Shown here piece after piece: positions 8,262-19,772 of a stretch of 64,000 bases of DNA. The stretch covers positions 5,053,501 to 5,117,500 of the forward strand of contig NZ_LT629796.1 of assembly GCF_900106065.1 (NCBI RefSeq), in the 5' to 3' direction. The stretch's first letter is position 1. Every line of letters starts with the position of its first letter. A program made the translations under genes and the position numbers. Under the pieces are notes generated by a model. The model was not told where the DNA came from. It ran no database searches and saw only the letters and a program-made list of their open reading frames with translations. This DNA is from Pseudomonas mandelii. GTDB taxonomy: Bacteria; Pseudomonadota; Gammaproteobacteria; Pseudomonadales; Pseudomonadaceae.

Positions 8262-8723
8262 TTAGCGATATTGTTTGACCGAAACGCTCATGCCATTTCC
8301 CGACTGGGTCACGGCGCTTGAAAGTCCCGTACCGGCCTGGTCGATGCTGGCGTCGTTGTTATTGCCGTTCTGCGAAATCTGCGCGCGGTTGTGGCTGCCG
8401 TTTTGCGTGATTGAGGCGGCGTTGCCGGAACCTTGCTGGGTAATCAATGCCATGAGGTCGCTGCCTTGTTGCAGGATCCAGGCTTCCTGGTTACTGCCCG
8501 ACTGGACGATGGTGCCGAGCAACGACTGGCCGTTCTGTTGCACCAGCGCCACGTTGGCCTGGCCGTTCTGGTCGATCAGCGCGTGCTGGCCAACCGGTGG
8601 AGGCAACTCGCCGAGGTCGGCGGAGGGTGCCAGGTCGTCGTTCTCCATCAAATCGTCGGCACGCGCGCCTGCACTGCTGCAAAGCAGAAGCAGGCAGAGC
8701 AGGGCGGCGGTCGGCGTTTTCAT
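8262..8723 (-). CDS. csgB: Minor curlin / nucleator (CsgB-like)
   Basis: 153 residues with a signal peptide (ends AGARA), an acidic, Pro-rich spacer and five curlin repeats from about residue 48 (ALIDQNGQANVALVQQ to SSAVTQSGNGMSVSVKQ), ending in QYR. Size and repeat number match CsgB rather than the 483-residue partner, and csgB-then-csgA order is the usual one. The ATG at 8723 follows an ACAGGAC ribosome site; a longer in-frame start lacks a signal peptide. It lies 27 nt before csgA. Confidence 0.85.
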   Translation of the reverse strand: MKTPTAALLCLLLLCSSAGARADDLMENDDLAPSADLGELPPPVGQHALIDQNGQANVALVQQNGQSLLGTIVQSGSNQEAWILQQGSDLMALITQQGSGNAASITQNGSHNRAQISQNGNNNDASIDQAGTGLSSAVTQSGNGMSVSVKQYR

Positions 8724-8742
8724 GGCGCTGTCCTGTGGGAAG

Positions 8743-8777
8743 AGGCCGGCCCCACCCACCGAATCGGCGGGTGGGGC
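8743..8777 (-). promoter_or_regulatory. Stable hairpin in the operon, no T tract
   Basis: Between the 748-residue gene and csgB the minus strand reads GCCCCACCC-(G CCG ATT CGG T)-GGGTGGGGC: nine base pairs plus an inner CCG/CGG stem. No T run follows. It may protect mRNA ends or set the ratio of curlin to upstream proteins. Confidence 0.6.
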
Positions 8778-8783
8778 GAGGGC

Positions 8784-11030
8784 TCAGTTGGAGATGACCG
8801 TCACGGTACGCACGGTGCCTTGGGACGAGGTGATGGTGGCTGTCGGGTTCGCCGACGGAATCACCGTGGTGCTGTTGCTCACCGTCAACCGCCAGCGACC
8901 GGTCACCGGCACCGTGGTGGTGCCTAGAGTTGCCAGCCCTGTCGGGGTGCTGACCTTGACGGTGATGACGTTGCCGGTAATCACCGATGAGGTACCTGCA
9001 AAGTCCCAGGTAAAGCGGTTGTTGGAGCGCGCCGACACCGTGGCCGTGGTGACCGTGAAGGTTTCCGCAGCAGGCCGTGGCGAGACTTGCACCGTGACGG
9101 TAGCGGGAGCCGACAGGGCGCCGAAGCTGTCCCGGGCGACGTAGGTGAAGGTTGTGGTGAAGGCCGTAGTGACCGTCGCTGGTGGGGTGTAGGTGATGAC
9201 GGTGCCATCGGTGCTGACGCTGCCGCGATTGAGTGCCGGTTGGGTCAGGCTGGCGACGGCGAGCGGCACGTTGCCTTCCGGATCGGTGTCGTTGGCCAGC
9301 ACGTTGATCGGTATCGCCACGCCGAGGGTCGCGATGCTGTCGGCGACGGCCACCGGAGACTGGTTCGGCGCCACGGTGATGGTCACGGTCGCCGGAGCGG
9401 TCGAGGCCAGGCCTTTGACGTCTTGAGCCTTGTAGGTGAAGGTCGCTGTCAGCGGTGCATTGACCACGGCTGGCGGGGTGTAGACCACCGAAGTCGTGCC
9501 GCTCAATGCCACGGTGCCTTGCCCGGCAGCCGGTGGGGTCAGCGCGGTGATGCTCAGCGGCGTGTTGCCATCGGGATCACTGTCGTTGGCCAGCAGGTTG
9601 AGGGTCAGCGGCACGCCGAAGCTGGTGCTGCCAGTGTCGGCGACCGAGAGCGGCGCCTGGTTCTCACCGGTATCCGGAGCCGTCCCGACCACCACGACTG
9701 GTTCGGTGTCACTGCCGCCAGCAGCGGATTTGACGGTGACGGTAGCCGGTGGCTGAGTCAGGTCTGCAATGGTCAGTCGTTGCAGGGTGCCGGATTTCGA
9801 CAGACGTCCGTAACCTTGCGCAACCATGTCCGGCACGGCCACTTCATCCGTGGAGGTGGCCTCGATCAGCAGGCTGTGATCGCTCCAGTTGTAGCGAGCG
9901 GTCTGGATTTTCACCAGGTCAGTGACCTTGCTCGATACCGCCGTCGGCCGGGTGGTGCCCGACGGATTGGTGGCGGTGACGACCACGATCGAAGGCAGCG
10001 TGCCGCTGGCCAGGTGCTGACCGAAGAACCCGCCGTTGTTGTCGCCCAACAGGTTGGTCTGGCATGGCGAAAGTGGCGGACCCGGCACCAGAGCGATGGT
10101 TTCGCGAAAGCACAGGGTCGAACTGTTGTCTGATTTGGCAAAGACTTCGACCCGGGTGCTGGTGCCTGTACCCGAAGTGGTGCGCCGGTAAGTAGCGCGA
10201 TCAACTTCCACGGGGGTTTGCGCACGGCTGTCCAGGACTTTACCGGACAAGTTGAACAAGTTGGTTTGAATGGTCCCGGCCGGACCTGTGATGCGGACGA
10301 AGTTGGTGTCATTGGGACTGCCGGTGACCTGTTCGGTGAGGTTCGGGTCGCCAACGTAGGTTTCGATGGCGCCGGTGTCCGGGTTCACCTCGGTATAAGG
10401 ACCGTTGACGCTGCGCAGGAACGGCCCGATGTTGCCATTCAGCGTGCCGCTGAAATTTCCAGGCGCACCGATGCCGATGTCCCGGGTGATGTTGATGGCA
10501 CGACGGCCAGGCGTGGTGACGTTGACCGTTTCGACCCCGTAAGGGTGAGTGATGGTGTACACCCCGGCAGTGGGCACCGAGACCCGAACGCGAATCCGCG
10601 CGAAGGCCACTTGATCGCCATCGAGCGGATTGCCGCCACCGAATGCAGCCTCGATCCCGGCGACGTAGGCATCCAGTTCATAGCCGCTGTTGCCAATTTG
10701 CGGGATCGCAGTCTCAGCCAGGAACCAGAACGCTTCCGGCGGCCAGTTGTCGGGGAAGATCATTGGCTGGGCATCGTCGTAAATGCCCGGCTCAGCCAGC
10801 AGGATGCACATGTAGGCCGGCGGCACAGTGGTCCCTACCCGTGAGCTCACTGCCCGGGACTGGCACAGTTCCATCGAGAGTAAATTGTTGTCCTGATACC
10901 ACATCGGGAATTTCCCGGTGGCGAAGGTATAAGGGCCGGGGTCGACAGCCGCGAGTTGCGCGAATGCACTGCCGGACAGCGATAGAGTCAGTCCCAGGGC
11001 GTTGAGCGCCAGGCGTGGCCAATTGTTCAT
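8784..11030 (-). CDS. Exported protein with AVDPGPY module and tandem Ig-like domains
   Basis: 748-residue secreted or surface protein of unknown function. Signal peptide MNNWPRLALNALGLTLSLSG (ends SAFA). Residues about 25-430 form a module shared with its upstream neighbour: AAVDPGPYTF..., MWYQDNN, a pair of Cys-containing segments, DAQPMIFPDNWPPEAFWF, RRAINITRDIGIG, and GPFLRSVNGPYTE. Two tandem Ig/cadherin-like domains follow (about 456-554 and 555-650; each has LANDxDPxGNxPL and FTYxAxD), then a C-terminal beta-rich domain. The start at 11030 has AGGAGG; the longer in-frame ATGs do not give a signal peptide. Second gene of the curlin operon. Matrix or adhesin role is inferred. Confidence 0.8.
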   Translation of the reverse strand: MNNWPRLALNALGLTLSLSGSAFAQLAAVDPGPYTFATGKFPMWYQDNNLLSMELCQSRAVSSRVGTTVPPAYMCILLAEPGIYDDAQPMIFPDNWPPEAFWFLAETAIPQIGNSGYELDAYVAGIEAAFGGGNPLDGDQVAFARIRVRVSVPTAGVYTITHPYGVETVNVTTPGRRAINITRDIGIGAPGNFSGTLNGNIGPFLRSVNGPYTEVNPDTGAIETYVGDPNLTEQVTGSPNDTNFVRITGPAGTIQTNLFNLSGKVLDSRAQTPVEVDRATYRRTTSGTGTSTRVEVFAKSDNSSTLCFRETIALVPGPPLSPCQTNLLGDNNGGFFGQHLASGTLPSIVVVTATNPSGTTRPTAVSSKVTDLVKIQTARYNWSDHSLLIEATSTDEVAVPDMVAQGYGRLSKSGTLQRLTIADLTQPPATVTVKSAAGGSDTEPVVVVGTAPDTGENQAPLSVADTGSTSFGVPLTLNLLANDSDPDGNTPLSITALTPPAAGQGTVALSGTTSVVYTPPAVVNAPLTATFTYKAQDVKGLASTAPATVTITVAPNQSPVAVADSIATLGVAIPINVLANDTDPEGNVPLAVASLTQPALNRGSVSTDGTVITYTPPATVTTAFTTTFTYVARDSFGALSAPATVTVQVSPRPAAETFTVTTATVSARSNNRFTWDFAGTSSVITGNVITVKVSTPTGLATLGTTTVPVTGRWRLTVSNSTTVIPSANPTATITSSQGTVRTVTVISN

Positions 11031-11065
11031 GATGCCTCCTGATGAGGATCTGCGCATGTGAGCGT

Positions 11066-12412
11066 TCATTGCACGATGACCACTTCTTCGATGTCGCTGC
11101 CGCCATTGGATGACGTCACTCGAACCTTGGCGGGTGGAATCGGCGAGATGCCGGTCGCCAGGGATTTCACTGCGCCATCGCCACTCAGGGCGCCAATGGC
11201 GGCACCGCTGGCGGAGGTGGCGGTGAGCACTGGCGGCGAGGTTTCATCGCTGGTCGAGGCCACGAGCGTCAATTGCCCGGAGCTCAGGCTGTACTCGGCA
11301 CGCTGGATCACCACCAGGTCGGTCAGGGGCATGGACAAGGTGGTCGGCGTGCTGCTGGGGATGGCCAGGTGATTGTCGGCCGTCACTTGCAGAGTGCTCG
11401 GCAACGTCGGGTTGTTCGAGGACTGCGCATACCAGTTTCCGGTGGTGTCAGCCTCGGTCAGGTGCAGCGCCGGGTTGTTGCTGTCCAGGGTCACAGTGGC
11501 TGGTGGCGGCGGGGCCATGACGAACACGTCTTGTTGGGCCACCGGGGCGCTTTCACCGGCCTTGCGCGAGTAGGTACTGCGCTGGGTGATCATCGGAGTC
11601 GGACGGACCACCGTCGATAACTTGCCGGAGATGGCCATTACCGTGGTGCGCAAGTCCAGTCCGTTCGGACCTTCGATGCGGATGTAGTTGGTATTGAAAG
11701 GGCTGCCGGTGAAGGCTTCCGAAAGGTTCGGGTCGCCGACGAATTGCTCCGCAGCACCGGTCACCGGATTGGTTTCGGTGTAAGGGCCGTTGACACTGCG
11801 CAGGAACGGTCCGATGTCACCCTTGAGAGCGCCGTCGTAGGTTTTCGGTGAGCCGATGCCGATGTCCCGGGTCATGTTGATCGCCCGCCGCCCGGGGGTG
11901 TCGACGTTGAATACATCGACGCCGTAGGGGTGGGTGATCACGTAGGTGCCAGCGGTGGGCACGTCCACCCGGATGCGGATGCGCGCAAAGCTGATTTGAT
12001 CACCTTCGACCGGGTCGCCGCCGCTGAAGGCCGCTTCGATGGCACTGACGTAGGTCAGGTCGATGCCCCGGGCGGCATCGACAATGGCGCCGTCGCCTGT
12101 GAACCAGAATGCTTCGTCGGGGAAGTTGGTCGGAAAGACGACCGGTTGCGCATCATCAAAAACCCCGGGAGTCGGCAGCAAGTTGCACATGTACGACTGT
12201 GCACCGGGAGCGCCGGGGACTCGCGAACTGACGGCCTTGGACAGGCACAGATCGAGGGTTCGACCATGGGTGTCCTGATACCAGGCGGCGAACGAGCCGT
12301 TGGCTGGCACATAGGGACCGGGGTCGACCGCAAACAGCGCTGCCTGGGCAACACTTTGGGCGAGAGCGCTGACAACCAGGGCGGCCGCCGTTTTGGACAG
12401 TAAAGGGTGCAT
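11066..12412 (-). CDS. Exported protein with AVDPGPY module, paralogue of the next gene
   Basis: 448 residues; signal peptide ends VAQAA. It shares the AVDPGPY, WYQDT, DAQPVVFPTNFPDEAFWF, RRAINMTRDIGIGSP and GPFLRSVNGPYTETNP landmarks with the 748-residue protein 35 nt downstream but lacks its Ig-like domains, ending instead in a short beta-rich tail (GGSDIEEVVIVQ; compare GGSDTEPVVVV in the paralogue). The pair therefore looks like a duplication with later domain gain or loss. First gene of the operon; ATG at 12412 with GAGGGA upstream and a sigma-54-type promoter at 12472-12486. I do not recognise the family. Confidence 0.8.
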   Translation of the reverse strand: MHPLLSKTAAALVVSALAQSVAQAALFAVDPGPYVPANGSFAAWYQDTHGRTLDLCLSKAVSSRVPGAPGAQSYMCNLLPTPGVFDDAQPVVFPTNFPDEAFWFTGDGAIVDAARGIDLTYVSAIEAAFSGGDPVEGDQISFARIRIRVDVPTAGTYVITHPYGVDVFNVDTPGRRAINMTRDIGIGSPKTYDGALKGDIGPFLRSVNGPYTETNPVTGAAEQFVGDPNLSEAFTGSPFNTNYIRIEGPNGLDLRTTVMAISGKLSTVVRPTPMITQRSTYSRKAGESAPVAQQDVFVMAPPPPATVTLDSNNPALHLTEADTTGNWYAQSSNNPTLPSTLQVTADNHLAIPSSTPTTLSMPLTDLVVIQRAEYSLSSGQLTLVASTSDETSPPVLTATSASGAAIGALSGDGAVKSLATGISPIPPAKVRVTSSNGGSDIEEVVIVQ

Positions 12413-12471
12413 GAGTATTCCCTCTATCAGAGTACCTGCCCCGTAGGGATGGGTCAGTTGGGAGGGCTTCG

Positions 12472-12486
12472 GCAACTTCCATACCA
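12472..12486 (-). promoter_or_regulatory. Sigma-54 promoter of the exported-protein/curlin operon
   Basis: On the minus strand the sequence is TGGTATGGAAGTTGC, matching TGGCACG-N4-TTGC with GG and GC exactly ten bases apart. The predicted start near 12460 leaves a leader of about 48 nt before the ATG at 12412. An NtrC-type activator gene lies at 19741-21168. Confidence 0.7.
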
Positions 12487-12575
12487 ATCTTTCAAAACGG
12501 CCGGTAGAGGCCCGCAGTGAAGGCGTGGAGCGCGCAAACGGTTTCGCGGGGGCGAGGGCGTAAGCGGGCGACTGT

Positions 12576-12650
12576 CCCCAGCATTGGGGGTAGGTGGGGG
12601 CAGTGGGGTATGTGGGGAATTGGGTGGGGGGGACAAAACCCGATGTCGGG
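12576..12650. promoter_or_regulatory. Candidate activator sites and G-rich tract in the divergent intergenic region
   Basis: Contains the inverted repeat CCCCA-GCAT-TGGGG (12576-12589), then a run of G tracts (12585-12632) able to form a G-quadruplex, then CCCGA-TG-TCGGG (12639-12650). The first repeat, with its flank ACTGTCCCC, resembles ACTTTCCCC at the palindrome upstream of mcoA. They lie about 90-165 bp upstream of the sigma-54 promoter, a normal enhancer distance. Confidence 0.5.
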
Positions 12651-12704
12651 CAAAGACCGGACAGTGGGCTATAACCCTATAGGGAGTTTCCGGGAACAAC
12701 GTCC

Positions 12705-14153
12705 ATGACCAGTCAGACCACCACCCTCCTGAAAGAAGAGGGCGATATCCGCCTGAGCTCGCGCAAACAGCCGTTCAATCTGCTGCGCTGGTTCTCGCTG
12801 ATCAGCATGGCCGTGATCGGCACGGTGGCCGTGGCGCTGGGCGCGGTGTCGACGCGGTTCGTGATTACCGAAAGCGTGCAGCGCGATGCCTTGCTCACCT
12901 CCCAGTTCATTCAAGCGATTGCCTCCGCCGAGGTGCGCCATGTCTCGATCCCCAACGTGCGAACCATGGGCGAGCTGCTGGACCCGCGCAAGGACAGGGA
13001 CTTTCCTGACGTCGACCCGATGGCCCGCGCCAGCGCCCGTGGTGAATTCCTCGACCATATCCAGCATTTGCCAGACGTGATTCTGGCGAACATTTATGCC
13101 CCTGACCGCATGGTGATCTGGTCCACCAACCCGGCACTGATGGGCACCACGATCCATGCCGACGAAGACCTGGACCAGGCCTTCGCTTCCAAGACTCCAG
13201 TGTCGGCCAGTTATCACAACGTCGACAAAAGCCGCATGGAGCAGAAGTTCATCACGCCCCCGGACTACATCTTCATAGAGAATTACATCCCGCTGTTCGA
13301 TGCCGATGGCAATACCGTCACGGCGATGGTCGAGATCTACAAGGAACCCAGGGACCTGATCGATCGCATGGAGCGCGGCCTGGTACTGATCTGGCTGGCC
13401 ACGGCCCTGGGCGGCGGACTGATTTATCTCGGGTTGTACTGGATCGTGCGCCGGGCAGCCATTTTGCTGGCAGTGCAACAAAAACAACTGATTACCAACG
13501 AAACCTTCGTGGCGCTCGGGGAGATGTCCTCGGCGGTGGCCCACAGCCTGCGCAACCCATTGGCGACCATACGCTCCAGCGCCGAACTGGCCCTGGAGTT
13601 CGACACTGGCCTGGCCCACAAGAACATCAACGACATCATCGGTCAGGTGGATCGCATGTCGAAGTGGGTCAGGGAATTGCTGCAGTCCTTACGCCCGCTC
13701 AATGATGACGCCGAGCCGGTGAACCTGGTGGCGGCCCTGCATGACAGCCTCATGGCCTTCGAGCATCAGATTGCCAAGGCCGGTGTGCAGGTGGTGTTCG
13801 AGCCGCAGGAGACGCCGATGGTGTTGAGCCAGCAGGTGCAACTCACGCAGATCCTCAACAGTTTGCTGGCCAATGCCGTGGAAGCGATGGACAGGGGCGG
13901 CACACTGAGCATCACCCTGGAGTCGACCGACACCCGGGGAATTTGCGTTGTCGTGAGCGACACCGGCAAGGGCATGAACGAAGAACAGCGCAGGATGGCG
14001 TTCCGGCCTTTCTTTACCACCAAGCAAGGCGGGCTGGGTGTCGGGCTGGTGCTGGTAAAGCGGATCATGGAACGTTTTGGCGGCGCGGTAAACCTGGGCA
14101 GCCGTGAGGGCGAGGGCACGAGTGTCCGCTTGTCGTTCAAGCGGATTCCCTGA
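12705..14153 (+). CDS. mnxS1: Sensor histidine kinase (MnxS1-like)
   Basis: Inner-membrane NtrB-type kinase, 482 residues. TM1 at about 30-50, a periplasmic sensor domain (about 55-220), TM2 at about 225-245. Then the phosphoacceptor helix AVAHSLRNPLATIRSS, N box NSLLANAVEAM, DTGKGM and FFTTKQGGLGVGLVLVKRIME. It is closely similar throughout to the kinase at 18255, including the periplasmic part (GELLDPR/GEMLDPR, PDVxP, WSTNP, FIENYIP). Position next to a multicopper oxidase and an NtrC regulator matches MnxS1 of Mn(II)-oxidising Pseudomonas. CCCTATAGGG lies at 12675-12684 upstream. The name is from homology by eye and gene order. Confidence 0.8.
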   Translation: MTSQTTTLLKEEGDIRLSSRKQPFNLLRWFSLISMAVIGTVAVALGAVSTRFVITESVQRDALLTSQFIQAIASAEVRHVSIPNVRTMGELLDPRKDRDFPDVDPMARASARGEFLDHIQHLPDVILANIYAPDRMVIWSTNPALMGTTIHADEDLDQAFASKTPVSASYHNVDKSRMEQKFITPPDYIFIENYIPLFDADGNTVTAMVEIYKEPRDLIDRMERGLVLIWLATALGGGLIYLGLYWIVRRAAILLAVQQKQLITNETFVALGEMSSAVAHSLRNPLATIRSSAELALEFDTGLAHKNINDIIGQVDRMSKWVRELLQSLRPLNDDAEPVNLVAALHDSLMAFEHQIAKAGVQVVFEPQETPMVLSQQVQLTQILNSLLANAVEAMDRGGTLSITLESTDTRGICVVVSDTGKGMNEEQRRMAFRPFFTTKQGGLGVGLVLVKRIMERFGGAVNLGSREGEGTSVRLSFKRIP

Positions 14154-14171
14154 AATCGGGTATGAACTTTC

Positions 14172-14183
14172 CCCGCTAGCGGG
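14172..14183. promoter_or_regulatory. Palindrome upstream of the mcoA promoter (candidate activator site)
   Basis: Perfect 12-base palindrome CCCGCTAGCGGG, 101 bp upstream of the -24 element of the mcoA sigma-54 promoter, with flank ACTTTCCCC. It shares the form CCCG-N4-CGGG with 12639-12650. It could alternatively be a weak terminator of mnxS1, but no T tract follows. Confidence 0.45.
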
Positions 14184-14282
14184 TGTCTGGACCCAGTCGT
14201 TTTCCCCGGTCGCGGCACATTGATATTGATAAGCCATTGTTTTCTTGAGTGTTAATGCTTTTGTATAAAACTGTTACAAATC

Positions 14283-14297
14283 TGGCGAGGTCCTTGC
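14283..14297 (+). promoter_or_regulatory. Sigma-54 promoter of mcoA
   Basis: TGGCGAGGTCCTTGC matches TGGCACG-N4-TTGC with the invariant GG-N10-GC. The predicted start near 14309 gives a leader of about 31 nt to the ATG at 14340. Confidence 0.8.
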
Positions 14298-14339
14298 AAA
14301 ACCACCACTACCCCCTTCAAGACTTCGAGGCGGCTGGTG

Positions 14340-17143
<2,804 letters not shown>

Positions 17144-17147
<4 letters not shown>

Positions 17148-18175
17148 AGCGCAGGCGCGCCGACACACCGGCGCATACGCCGCGCTCCCGCGCCTTGGGC
17201 ATGCACCTGATTCTGGTCCTGGTGACCTGTCTGTTGGCGGCTCGGGTGCTGCTCGCTCATGACGGGATACTGTCGCCGAGGGAATCGGCGACGCCCTGGG
17301 GTGGCGAATACTTCCCCAACACCCTGCTGACCGATCAGGACGGTCGGCAGGTGCGTTTCTTCGATGACTTGATCAAGGACAAAGTGGTGGTGATCAACTT
17401 CATCTTCACCTCTTGCAGTGATTCCTGTCCGCTGGAAACCGCACGCCTGCGTCAGGTGCAAAAGTTGCTGGGCGACCGGGTCGGCCAGGACATCTTCTTC
17501 TATTCCATCAGCATCGACCCGCTCAGCGACACCCCCGAGGTGCTCAAGGCTTACGCACAACGCTTCAAGGTCGGGCCGGGCTGGACGTTTCTGACCGGTG
17601 AATTCGAAGCGGTCACCGACCTGCGAAAAAAACTCGGGCTGTTCATCGAGGGCGTCGACAACGGACGCAGCAAAGACCACAACCTGAGCCTGATCGTCGG
17701 CAACCAGGGCACCGGCCGCTGGATGAAAGCCTCGCCGTTCGAGAACCCGTGGATTCTCGCCGACCAGTTGGCCAACACCTTGCAGAACTGGAAGAAACCC
17801 AGCATTGAGCAAAGTTACGCCGATGCGCCCGAGATTCGCCCGCCGAGCAATGGCGAAGAACTGTTTCGCACCCGATGCGCGTCGTGCCACAGCCTGGGTC
17901 CGCTGGACGGGCAGGGCATCGGCATGCGCAGCATCGGCCCGGACCTGGTCGGCGTGACGCGCCAACGGGATCTGGCCTGGCTCAACCGTTGGATTCGCGA
18001 ACCGGACCGCATGCTCGCTGAAAAGGACCCGCTCGCGCTGGCACTGTTTGAACGCTTCGACAAAATCCCGATGCCTAATCTGCGTCTGGATGAGAATGCT
18101 GCGCAGTCAATTCTGGGTTTTTTGCAGGAAGAAACCGATCGCCAGCAACCGCTACAAGCGGCGCAGGTGCCATAG
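17144..18175 (+). CDS. SCO1/SenC copper chaperone fused to cytochrome c
   Basis: 343 residues: N-terminal membrane anchor (about 20-38), Sco thioredoxin-like domain with CSDSCP (Cys 91 and 95) and the distal copper-ligand His in KDHNLSL (about 179), then a C-terminal cytochrome c domain with CASCH (about 245-249) and a Met-containing IPMPN segment for the sixth haem ligand. The start overlaps the mcoA stop by 4 nt, so the two are translationally coupled. Likely role: delivering copper to, or passing electrons from, the oxidase in the periplasm. The role is inferred from fusion and coupling; the domain calls are firm. Confidence 0.85.
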
Positions 18176-18254
18176 CGGCGAAATACTATCAGTGAAGCCG
18201 TCGACCACGATCAATGCCACCTACACTGATCCGAAACATGACTGAAAAGGCTTG

Positions 18255-19772
18255 ATGCAAGCACCCTGGACAAGACCCATGCAGATACTGGAACAACAAA
18301 AAGTACCTGCGCCGGACGCCCCGGCAGCAGAAGGCCAAAGTCGAAGTGGACAGTTCAATCTGCTGCGCTGGTTTTCGCTGGGAAGCTTTCTCATCATTGC
18401 GGCGGTGGCGATGGGGTTGGGTTATGTGTCCACGCGGTTTGTTGTCGATGAGAGCATCGAGCGTGATTCCATGCTGACTGCGCAATTCATTCAGGCCATC
18501 GGTGATGCGGAAATTCGCCACGCCGGCATCACCCTGAAAAGAACCATGGGCGAGATGCTCGATCCGCGCGAAGACAACGCCTATCCCGACGTAAACCCTG
18601 GTGCCCGTGCCGCTGCCCGCATTGAGTTTCTCGATCACGTCGAACACTTGCCGGACACGCTGTTGGCGGTGGTGTATGCCCTGGATCGCACGGTGGTCTG
18701 GTCGACCAATCCACAGATGATTGGCATGCGCGTCGAAGGTGATGAAGAACTGGACGAATCCTTTGAAATGAAGGAACCGGTCTCCACCAGCTATCACCAG
18801 ATCGACGAGGAACGTCCCGAACAGATGCTGTTGCGCGAGCCCAAGTACCTGTTCATCGAGAATTACATCCCGATGTTCAATGCCGACAAAAGCAAGGTCA
18901 TTGCCATGGTCGAGATCTACAAGGAACCGGCGGACCTGGTGGAACGCATTCAGCGTGGTTTCAAGGCGATCTGGCTGGCGACCTTGCTTGGTGGCCTGCT
19001 TATCTACCTTGGGCTGTTCTGGATCGTGCGGCGTGCGTCCGTGTTGCTGCAGAGCCAGCAAAAACAATTGATCACTAACGAGACCTTCGTCGCCTTGGGA
19101 GAAATGTCCTCGGCCGTCGCCCACAGCTTGCGCAATCCGTTGGCGAACATACGCTCCAGCGCCGAACTGGCCCAGGAAATCGCCAGCCAGAGTGCGCAGA
19201 AAAACATCGGCGACATCATCAACCAGGTCGATCGCATGTCACGCTGGGTCCGGGAGTTGTTGGTGTCGTTGCGACCGATAAACGACGACTCCGAAACGGT
19301 GGACCTGGTGCTGGCCATTGATGACACTCTGAGCGCGTTTGACGCGCTGATCAGGCGCTCAAACGTGCACGTGCACTTCACACCGAAATCCTGTCCGCCG
19401 GTCGTCAGCCAACAGGTGCTGCTGACCCAGATTCTTAATAGCCTGTTCGCCAATGCCCTGGAGGCCATGCCCAAGGGCGGCATGCTCACTATCGCCATTG
19501 AACAACCCCGACCCGGACTGGTGCGCATGACCTTGAGCGATACCGGCAAAGGCATGAGCAAGCAGCAGCAAGAATCGGTCTTCAAGCCGTTTTTCACCAC
19601 CAAACAGGGAGGGTTGGGCGTTGGCCTGGCCCTCGTCAAACGAATAATGGAGCGTTTCGAGGGCTCGGTCGAACTGACCAGCCAGGAGCAGGAAGGAACC
19701 CGCGTCTGTCTCAATTTCAAAGTGGCAACGGGAGGGGAATATGGAGCACAGCATACTGCTGGTCGAGGATGA
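18255..19772 (+). CDS. mnxS2: Sensor histidine kinase (MnxS2-like)
   Basis: 505-residue paralogue of the kinase at 12705 with the same plan: cytosolic N-tail, TM1 (about 40-60), periplasmic domain, TM2 (about 235-255), AVAHSLRNPLANIRSS, NSLFANALEAM, DTGKGM and FFTTKQGGLGVGL. The ATG at 18255 (AAGG four bases upstream) is preferred over TTG 18252; a second ATG at 18279 is possible. Its 3' end overlaps mnxR by 32 nt. Two kinases feeding one regulator is the published MnxS1/MnxS2/MnxR arrangement, as I recall it. Confidence 0.8.
   Translation: MQAPWTRPMQILEQQKVPAPDAPAAEGQSRSGQFNLLRWFSLGSFLIIAAVAMGLGYVSTRFVVDESIERDSMLTAQFIQAIGDAEIRHAGITLKRTMGEMLDPREDNAYPDVNPGARAAARIEFLDHVEHLPDTLLAVVYALDRTVVWSTNPQMIGMRVEGDEELDESFEMKEPVSTSYHQIDEERPEQMLLREPKYLFIENYIPMFNADKSKVIAMVEIYKEPADLVERIQRGFKAIWLATLLGGLLIYLGLFWIVRRASVLLQSQQKQLITNETFVALGEMSSAVAHSLRNPLANIRSSAELAQEIASQSAQKNIGDIINQVDRMSRWVRELLVSLRPINDDSETVDLVLAIDDTLSAFDALIRRSNVHVHFTPKSCPPVVSQQVLLTQILNSLFANALEAMPKGGMLTIAIEQPRPGLVRMTLSDTGKGMSKQQQESVFKPFFTTKQGGLGVGLALVKRIMERFEGSVELTSQEQEGTRVCLNFKVATGGEYGAQHTAGRG

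Noticed and set aside
6777..8321. 514-codon + strand frame opposite csgA
   Set aside because: Its Val/Ala/Leu-rich repetitive product is the antisense of the curlin repeats.
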